Source of the DNA: Papaver somniferum
Taxonomy: Eukaryota; Streptophyta; Magnoliopsida; Ranunculales; Papaveraceae
Direction of reading: 5' to 3'
Length of the DNA stretch: 64,000 bases
NCBI RefSeq assembly: GCF_003573695.1
Contig: NW_020639929.1
Span: 3,500,406-3,564,405, forward strand
The notes under the pieces were generated by a model. It had not been told where the DNA came from. It did not search any database and saw nothing but the letters and a program-made list of their open reading frames with translations. Made by a program: the position numbers and the translations under genes. Of this stretch, positions 58,200 to 64,000 are shown piece after piece; the stretch's first letter is position 1; the number at the start of each line of letters is the position of its first letter.

Positions 58200-58760
58200 A
58201 GAGATTTAAGTTGTGTCGAATGAGTTGCATTTTTGAGTGAGTTGCCTTATACATACAAGGATGTAAGCATGTTAAAAAGGTCTTCCATAATGAGTGCATA
58301 CATTTTGGGGGTGATAAATGTAATCAATGGATACTCAGACGTGCCAGTGCATTGTGTATTATTTTCGAAATTGCCAGCGTCGCACTATGTGTCACTCGCT
58401 CCGAACAAGGTAATACATATTTTTTTCCTTCTCAATTAACTATTAACAACGGTAGTTCATTTCCCCAATGTAAGAAAATACAAATTTGAATCATTTCTTT
58501 TACCGTAATTAATAGGACTCATTTCTTTTACTGTAAAATGCTTTCTCGCTTTAACAGGGGGAGAAACTACGGTTGGCGAAACGCGTATGTGTTACTAAGG
58601 CCATGGAAGAAATGTTGATCGACAATATGGAAGACGTACAGCCATAATACGCGTGAATGTCATCGAGATTACTTAGAACGAGCATCCCGGAATGGTGGAG
58701 GGAAACAGGTGACTAGGTGTTTCAAATTCAATACGTCTTGATTGGTATGCTCATCATATA
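58200..58760 (+). pseudogene. Exon-like gene fragments inside the Helitron
   Basis: A frame ending LFSKLPASHYVSLAPNK meets a donor-like AAG/GTAATA at about 58410. A matching acceptor TTTAACAG at 58558 opens into GEKLRLAKRVCVTKAMEE, ending at a stop near 58647. A following stretch reads RECHRDYLERASRNGGGK. These look like pieces of a host gene with real introns, as Helitrons often carry. I do not recognise the parent family and there is no start codon or complete domain. Confidence 0.3.
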
Positions 58761-59508
58761 TTTGTAAGGATGTGTTCCATTTTGAACTACATAAAAATCA
58801 AGTGAATTTTATTTGTAGATAAAAGCTAACTCACAATTTTTGTAGCTGACCCAAAGGGAGTTCTTGGTGTGGTAAGTACTATATCACATTTCAATTGTTC
58901 ACCTAGCATGGCTTTAATCTATCCACTAAATCGCTCATAGATGTGATTTAATATCGTAGGTACCAGCCAATTGTCAATGCAATCTTAGTAGCCATGGCTC
59001 AGCAAGTTAAAGTAGGGAAACCGAAAAGTAAATGTTTACTAAAGTGCATCATCTGTTGTAAACCCATGGTGTTTCAAGAGTTGGCTGGTTTGGTTTTTGA
59101 AAATTTCAGTTCGCCATAGGTGGATACAGGGAGAAGGCCAATGCAGGTGCCTAAATGAAGTTGTTTAGCCCAAAAAGAAATGATTGTGCATTGGCTCCAG
59201 TTGTTGCTTCTTCATTTTTTATTTTATTTTTGATCAAAAAAAAAAAAATATTAACTACCGAAGCATATGCTAAGAAGCATAGCCGGATAGCCCAAAAGGG
59301 ATACAAGGCTATATACAGAAGATGTCACAAGGACCCAAAGAGAAGTAAAAATGAAAAAAGAAGAAGGCTGTTTTTGGGCATACCAAAAACTTTCTAGGCA
59401 TACAAGGTAATTTTCCTAACAAGGGTGTATTGATAAGAGATGTCTAATGGGTATGCAATGACCTATATACCCTTAAACATTTCGAAAATATGGATTTATA
59501 GGCTTTAG

Positions 59509-59545
59509 GTTCGGCTGACTCGTGTTGATGAGTTATCAGCCGAAC
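59509..59545. repeat. Isolated GTTCGGCTGA hairpin
   Basis: GTTCGGCTGA at the left pairs with TCAGCCGAAC at the right across an 18-base loop that itself can pair (CTC...GAG). It resembles one unit of the arrays at 22, 26 and 30 kb but with GGCT in place of GGTT. Confidence 0.5.
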
Positions 59546-59729
59546 TTCCCGCTGTAGACTGAATTCTTTTGATCTTGTTTTGATCATAACTTCTTCGTCC
59601 AATGTCGGAATGACCTCATTTTTTTGCGTTATTTTCGTATTTTCATTCTCTTGAAGATGAAGATAAAATCTACTTGATTTTAATGGGTTAAAATCGTATA
59701 TAAGCCGAACCATTAACATTTTTAAAATG

Positions 59730-59927
59730 TTAAGGAGAATCGAAGAATTTCGAAACCCAATTTAAAATGATATCATCAACTGCGACATCAAAGAAAAAAG
59801 GCAGATTACTGGCCCAAGAGAAGAAGGTCTTCCGTTTAACTGCTTCGGCGGGTTTTTTCTTATGATTGAAAGTCCTTCCATTTCGTTCCAGCCATAAGAG
59901 ATTTCTTAGGATCGAGAGTCCTTCCAT
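59730..59927 (-). pseudogene. LINE ORF2 C-terminal fragment
   Basis: On the minus strand LLWLERNGRTFNHKKK matches the W-x-ERN-x-R-x-F motif near the end of plant LINE ORF2 proteins (after the zf-RVT region), followed by WASNLPFFFD-type sequence. A duplication around 59875-59940 repeats GTCCTTCCATTTCGTTCCAG. It is a short orphan fragment inside the Helitron candidate. Confidence 0.55.
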
Positions 59928-60639
59928 TTCGTTCCAGAGAAGATGTCCAAAAAAAACTTGATGTTATTTGCATGAAATCTGTTGAACAGGCGAAGTACTC
60001 GGCCAATTTTCTTTTTGTTTTTGATAAGAAGATTATTTTTTCAATGCAGTAGCAAGTAAATAGGGGATTACATAATGGTTATCTTTGGCAAATAAAGAAT
60101 AGACCAAGGATGAGAATGTAGCGGGTTACCTGTTACTCGTTGTTGTTGTTGTGTGTACTGAATGAAACGCGCTGACTTGGTGTTGGCTTTGATAACTTTG
60201 TTTATTAGAACTGCATACGACATAGGCCTTAATTGAAAACCAACACCCTCTTGTGTAGCACAGGTGTTTTTTTTTTTTTTCCTGATCATTAAAGGGGTAC
60301 TTAGGGGATACCTCAACCAAACAATACAATTGATCTACCGTGGGTTTTCTCCTGTGGTTAGGGTACCGATTCTAAGTTCTAACACTTCAAACTAATTTTA
60401 GCATGACACATTGACCCGTGCGTAGCACGGGTGGACAACTAGTCTAAATAAATTGTTACTTTTTTTTGGAAACATTATCTATAAAACCCTAGCATCAGGT
60501 CCATTGAAAAATACTCTTTCAAATTTAATATATACCCCTGAGCTTAATACATTACTAAAATACCTTCTTTTGTATATACAAAACCACTACCACTAACCAC
60601 TATTAAAAGAAGAAAAAAAATAAAAAACTTTTACTGTCC

Positions 60640-60925
60640 GTCACCACTGTCCGTCACCATTGTCCACCATCGCAGCTGCCAACCACCACTGTCGCCGCCA
60701 ACCACCACCTCCGCCGCCAACCACCACCATCGCCAACCACCGCCGTCGACAACCACCACCGCCGCCAACCACCACCATCCACCACAGCTATCAACCACCA
60801 CCAACCACCACCGCCACTACCACCAACCACCAACACTTTTCTCATATCCACCACCACATCCAACCACTAGCAATCGCCGTCGCCTTCGCCGCCATCACCA
60901 CCACCATCACCATCATGCGGAGTCA
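60640..60925 (+). repeat. CCACCACCG low-complexity block
   Basis: Irregular repeats of CCACCACCGCCAAC cover nearly 290 bases. A second looser ACC-rich block lies at about 61310-61530. Confidence 0.8.
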
Positions 60926-60934
60926 ACTTGCTGA

Positions 60935-61200
60935 AGTTGTTTCCAAATCTGAGGCAACTAACTCAAGTTGTATCAAAAGTGGAGGCAACTGGCACAAGTT
61001 GTCTCCAATAAGAATAGGATACAAGAACAAATTGCTAAAACAAATGGAACCAACTAACTCAAGTTGACTCAGAATCTGAGGAAACTAGCTCAAGTTGTCT
61101 TCAAAAGTTAAGGCAACTAGCCCGAGTTGTCTCCAAAAGTAAAAGCAACTAGCTCGAGTTTTCTTCAGATATGGAGACAACTAGTCCGAATTGTCTCAAA
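60935..61200 (+). repeat. 32-bp tandem repeat, about eight units
   Basis: Units run AACTAGCTCAAGTTGTC followed by about 15 variable bases ending in GGC or GAC. Clear copies begin near 60935, 60957, 61048, 61085, 61117, 61149 and 61180. One unit is interrupted by about 33 extra bases near 61010-61045. Confidence 0.75.
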
Positions 61201-61220
61201 AAAATAAATACATAAATGAG

Positions 61221-61291
61221 TGAACCCAACGTCAGTCGAACACACATCTTCTGACATAAAATTAGTTGTGCTACCATTGCACTACAGATTC
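61221..61291 (-). pseudogene. tRNA-Trp-like relic
   Basis: Read on the minus strand it has TGCAATGGTAGCAC, matching the D-arm/A box of plant tRNA-Trp, then TCAGAAG and GTGTTCGACT (B box, expected GTTCGATTC), and ends GTTGGGTTCA like the acceptor side. The anticodon loop has decayed (no CCA where expected) and the acceptor stem no longer pairs fully. It is either a dead tRNA gene or the head of a tRNA-derived SINE; no SINE body or A-tail is clear downstream. Confidence 0.5.
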
Positions 61292-61533
61292 ATCTATTCA
61301 TAACCACATATCAAAATCACCTCCACAACAACCACTACAAATACCAATGATGCAACCACTACCATCATTTTTAGTTTTCTACTACAACATCATCCACCAC
61401 TACCACACCAACAAAAACCACCAACACAACTGATGCAACATCCACCACTGCAGCGGCTACCTCAACCTCCACTGCAACAACCACTACCACCACCACTGCT
61501 TAAAGCATAACAACCACCACCACTGCGACATCA

Positions 61534-61558
61534 AACACGTTATAAGTTATAACGTGTT
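61534..61558. repeat. Perfect 11-bp-arm palindrome
   Basis: AACACGTTATA and its exact complement are separated by AGT. It stands alone just after the ACC-rich block. Confidence 0.75.
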
Positions 61559-62087
61559 ACCTTGCACACGGTTGGGCAGCGCTTGTGGTTTTTTCAGCCG
61601 TTGCGAATTGCATCAGATCCAAAATTTCGGAACGGCTTTGTACAATTACAGATTTCGCAACTACAGGTTACCGTTTCTAATTTCGAAGCAGTTGCTAATT
61701 TAGTTTCGAATTCGTAATTTTTGTTGCTAATCTGGAAAAATGGTGGGGTGTTTATCACGTTTCCCAAAATCTTCCATTATAATGTTGAATATGTGTAACT
61801 AATCAAAAAATTATATCGTGATCCGAATTTCACAAAGTGTGGCCCTAAATTAGTTTCCCCACCAAAATTTGTCCAAAATTTCCCTGGTATAAAGTGAATC
61901 AAAATTAACCCACCTCATGTTTCAAAATGGACGACACCAAAATCCGACACTACAAACACCTTAACCATAAATTTGTTGTTGGCAATATATATTAATTAAC
62001 GTATTAGAGACCTATCCCCGTGGTAGTGTAATTAACCCCCTTTTTTAGATTGGAAAAGAAAACAAATTTAGAAAAAAGAATATTTAA

Positions 62088-63990
62088 ATGGAGATGATAT
62101 TAGGTTGCAAATCAGATATTTTTCCTTCTTCTTACCTTGGTCTGCCCCTGGGCCTAGTTAGTGAGTTCGCGAATGATTCGCGAATCATTCGCGAATTTTT
62201 CCGTATCACGAATTTTACCGTCTTATTTGCGTACGTTTGCAACTCCGAATCCAAATCGCGTATTATGTGGCATTCCCGGTTTATTCGCGAATCGTTCACG
62301 AATTTTACGTATCCCGAATGATACGTCCGCTTAATTCGCCATAAATTCTTTAGCTTTTACTTTTCAAAGACTCCATTTTTTGGGCTTTACTGTCTCCCGA
62401 GCATACACGACCGAATATTAGACGTGTTGTAATTTTTATGAAACAAAAACGACTGAAGAGATTTGAAGGTGAAGGTGAGAGAGATCTCGAACTCACTAAC
62501 CAAGCATCTAAACCACCATACGACGTCCTCTTGGATAACTAATGTTGTATATATTATTAATATCATCATATTGAGTTTATTTTTTCCTTAAATAATTCAC
62601 ACATATGCATAAAAATTGGTCTATGACCTTATAAATACAAATTATTTGTTATATATAGATACCGAATTTTCAGAGCCGAACTCACATTTATAAATCGAAT
62701 TATACACGTACGTATGCCGTTCCGAATTAATGATGAATCACGTCCCGTTGACCGAATTTTAGACCGAACCTGATTTTTACAAAACCGTATAATACTCGTA
62801 CGTTTGCCGTTCCGTACGTTTGCCGAATCCCGAATTACTAACTAGGCCCCTGGGTACTCCTTCTTGGGTTCTCAAAAGTGGAAAAACATTATAGAGAGTG
62901 CAAGAAAAGACTATCCTCTTGGAAGTGATCCTGACAATAAAGCTAGCGGGTTAGTTAACTTTAATTAAAAGTGTTCTTTCAGGTGTACCGATATATATGC
63001 TTTAGATCTTCGTAACTCCACCCAAAGTTGTTAAAGCCATACAAATTTTTTTACAGGATTCTTTGCAGGACTTGTCGGACAAAAAGAAAGATTACAACCA
63101 TGTTGCTTGGAAGAAATGTGGCACGCCTCTTAAGGTAAGCGTTCTTGGCATCAGATCATTGAAGAGTATGGATAAAGCTTTTCTATCAAAATTGGATATG
63201 TGTGTGTGAGGGTGGGGGGTTATTCATGAAAAGAAGGTATTATAGAGAACTGCTATTGTGTCCAAGTATCAATAAGCACAACAGGATAAGGAGACTAAAC
63301 AGATAAATAAGATGAACAACTCTGGTTGTGGAAAGAAATCTGTTTTATACCGAAACCTTTCAAACAATGCACCATCCTAAAAGTAGGAGACTGGAACTCA
63401 ATCAAATTCTAGGAGGATCATTGGGTGGGCTAGCATCCCTGAGCACAACTTATGCAAACATTTATCGTATCTCCTCGGTGGAAAATTGGAAAATCCGTAA
63501 ATGTGTTGAAACGCTCGATAGCGGTGGTTGTTGGAATATTGGCTTCGATAGACGGCTCAATCAAAGACAGGTCGAACAAGCCATAGATCTTTCGGTTATC
63601 ATCGAGTGATGTTCAATTGGTGATGGACAAGCTTCGGTTTATTGGACTGTTGATAAAAATGGAATTTTCTTAGTGAAATTCCCGTACTCTTTGATGGAAA
63701 AGGAATATCAGATTCTTTTTAAAAATCTGAGTGTTTGGTCTGGATCTAAGGAACACATGATTGTTTTTCTATTAGGTCTTCACAGAAAAACATCTCAGAA
63801 TGGACATTTTATATAAGAAAGGAAAGTGCTAGTAAACGGTTGTGTTTTGTGTCGCCCACTGGTAGAATCAATGGCGCATCTTTTACTTCACTACCCATTT
63901 TCTACGAGTATTAAGTATCATTTTTTATCTTGTACCAATAAAACATGGGTAATATCGGATCGTATTGACGTGGTTATAAAAGGGGATGCC
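62088..63990 (+). pseudogene. LINE ORF2 (reverse transcriptase to zf-RVT), broken
   Basis: The first 65 bases encode ILGCKSDIFPSSYLGLPLG, the conserved end of the LINE reverse transcriptase palm. The hAT MITE (62153-62846) then interrupts. The frame resumes in LGTPSWVLKSGK and, with shifts, LTLIKSVLSGVPIYML (about 62953-63000), DYNHVAWKKCGTPLK, LGIRSLKSMDKAFLSKL, then a frame at 63328-63609 (YANIYRISS, WNIGFDRRLNQRQVEQAI). The zf-RVT end has CVLC ... HLLLHYPF, with Tyr where the last Cys is usual. No endonuclease or catalytic FADD block is in view. It runs to the window edge in plus orientation and is inactive. Confidence 0.75.
62153..62846. mobile_element. hAT-type MITE, 694 bp, in the LINE
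   Basis: The termini CCTAGTTAGTGAGTTCG and the reverse complement of the right end CCTAGTTAGTAATTCGG match closely. Perfect 8-bp duplications CCCCTGGG flank it (62145-62152 and 62847-62854). Removing one duplication and the element restores the LINE frame across LGLPLG, which confirms the borders. The ends carry repeated TTCGCGAAT (left) and ACGTTTGCCG (right) motifs. There is no transposase. Confidence 0.88.
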
Positions 63991-64000
63991 TAATGCAAAA

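Larger units (their letters stand above)
54947..60442 (+). mobile_element. Helitron candidate, about 5.5 kb, non-autonomous
   Basis: The left end reads TCTCTATATAATAACAGAG, the TC-start sequence typical of plant Helitrons. The right end has the 17-base hairpin CCCGTGCGTAGCACGGG (60415-60431), then seven bases, then CTAG (60439-60442) followed by T, the hallmark of a Helitron 3' end. Both ends have the same orientation. There is no terminal inverted repeat or target duplication, as expected. No Rep/helicase gene is inside. The base before the TC is T rather than the more usual A. It carries a solo LTR, exon-like fragments and a LINE piece. Confidence 0.6.
60443..62087. other. Repeat-rich region without genes
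   Basis: Apart from the listed CCA-rich block, 32-bp repeats, tRNA-like relic and palindrome, I see no gene. The 135-codon frame at 60660-61067 is a product of the CCA repeats. Confidence 0.5.

Noticed and set aside
60660..61067. 135-codon frame rich in Thr/Pro/His
   Set aside because: It is a translation of the CCA low-complexity block and 32-bp repeats.

Overview
The window looks like nuclear DNA of a flowering plant. It is AT-rich, has GT-AG introns, and is dominated by plant transposable elements: Athila-type gypsy and SIRE-like and other copia retrotransposons, a LINE, a Mutator-like element, PIF/Harbinger and hAT elements, and a probable Helitron. The host genes are of recognisable plant types. 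A basal eudicot, perhaps of the poppy family, is my guess from the overall style; no marker in the sequence proves it.

Layout. At 0.3-2.3 kb lie a fold-back element and a 529-bp PIF/Harbinger-type element with a TAA target duplication. At 2.9-21.1 kb is a nested stack. A short copia element has LTRs at 2915-3359 and 20623-21096 and a broken gag. It encloses the 3' half of a SIRE/Maximus-like copia with one huge LTR at 17485-20228, which itself carries a small MITE. A 10.7-kb Athila-type element (5993-16649), with both LTRs and a frame-broken gag-pol, sits inside the SIRE-like part. At 21.5-30.6 kb are remains of a Mutator-like transposase/OTU gene (+), a SANT-like gene (-) and a plant-mobile-domain (PMD) gene (-), with three arrays of short TTCGGTT/AACCGAA hairpins. 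Two of these arrays lie inside the first visible introns of the transposase and PMD genes. At 31.2-33.3 kb a larger PIF/Harbinger-type element with perfect TTA target duplication contains an hAT-like element. At 35-40.6 kb are a duplicated last exon of BMS1, a MITE, a 1.7-kb GC-rich minisatellite and a copia pol scrap.

Host genes. An 11-exon BMS1-like ribosome-biogenesis GTPase (41097-45365, +, 649 aa) has all splice phases compatible but lacks the long acidic middle of normal BMS1. A five-exon TolB/DPP6-like beta-propeller gene (53405-50910, -, 709 aa) looks intact. Between them lies a short minus-strand gene (47203-46631) whose leader and first residues copy the beta-propeller gene but whose body resembles an F-box-associated domain. 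A broken RNase H-like gene lies at 50448-49320 (-).

The right end holds a Helitron candidate (54947-60442; 5' TC end, 3' hairpin plus CTAG) that contains a solo LTR with perfect 5-bp duplication. Beyond it are CCA-rich and 32-bp tandem repeats, a tRNA-Trp-like relic, and a LINE ORF2 split by a 694-bp hAT-type MITE with perfect 8-bp duplication.

Only the BMS1-like gene and the beta-propeller gene look fully functional; the chimeric gene may be. Everything mobile appears decayed. The most unusual structure is the set of hairpin arrays tied to the transposase/PMD locus.
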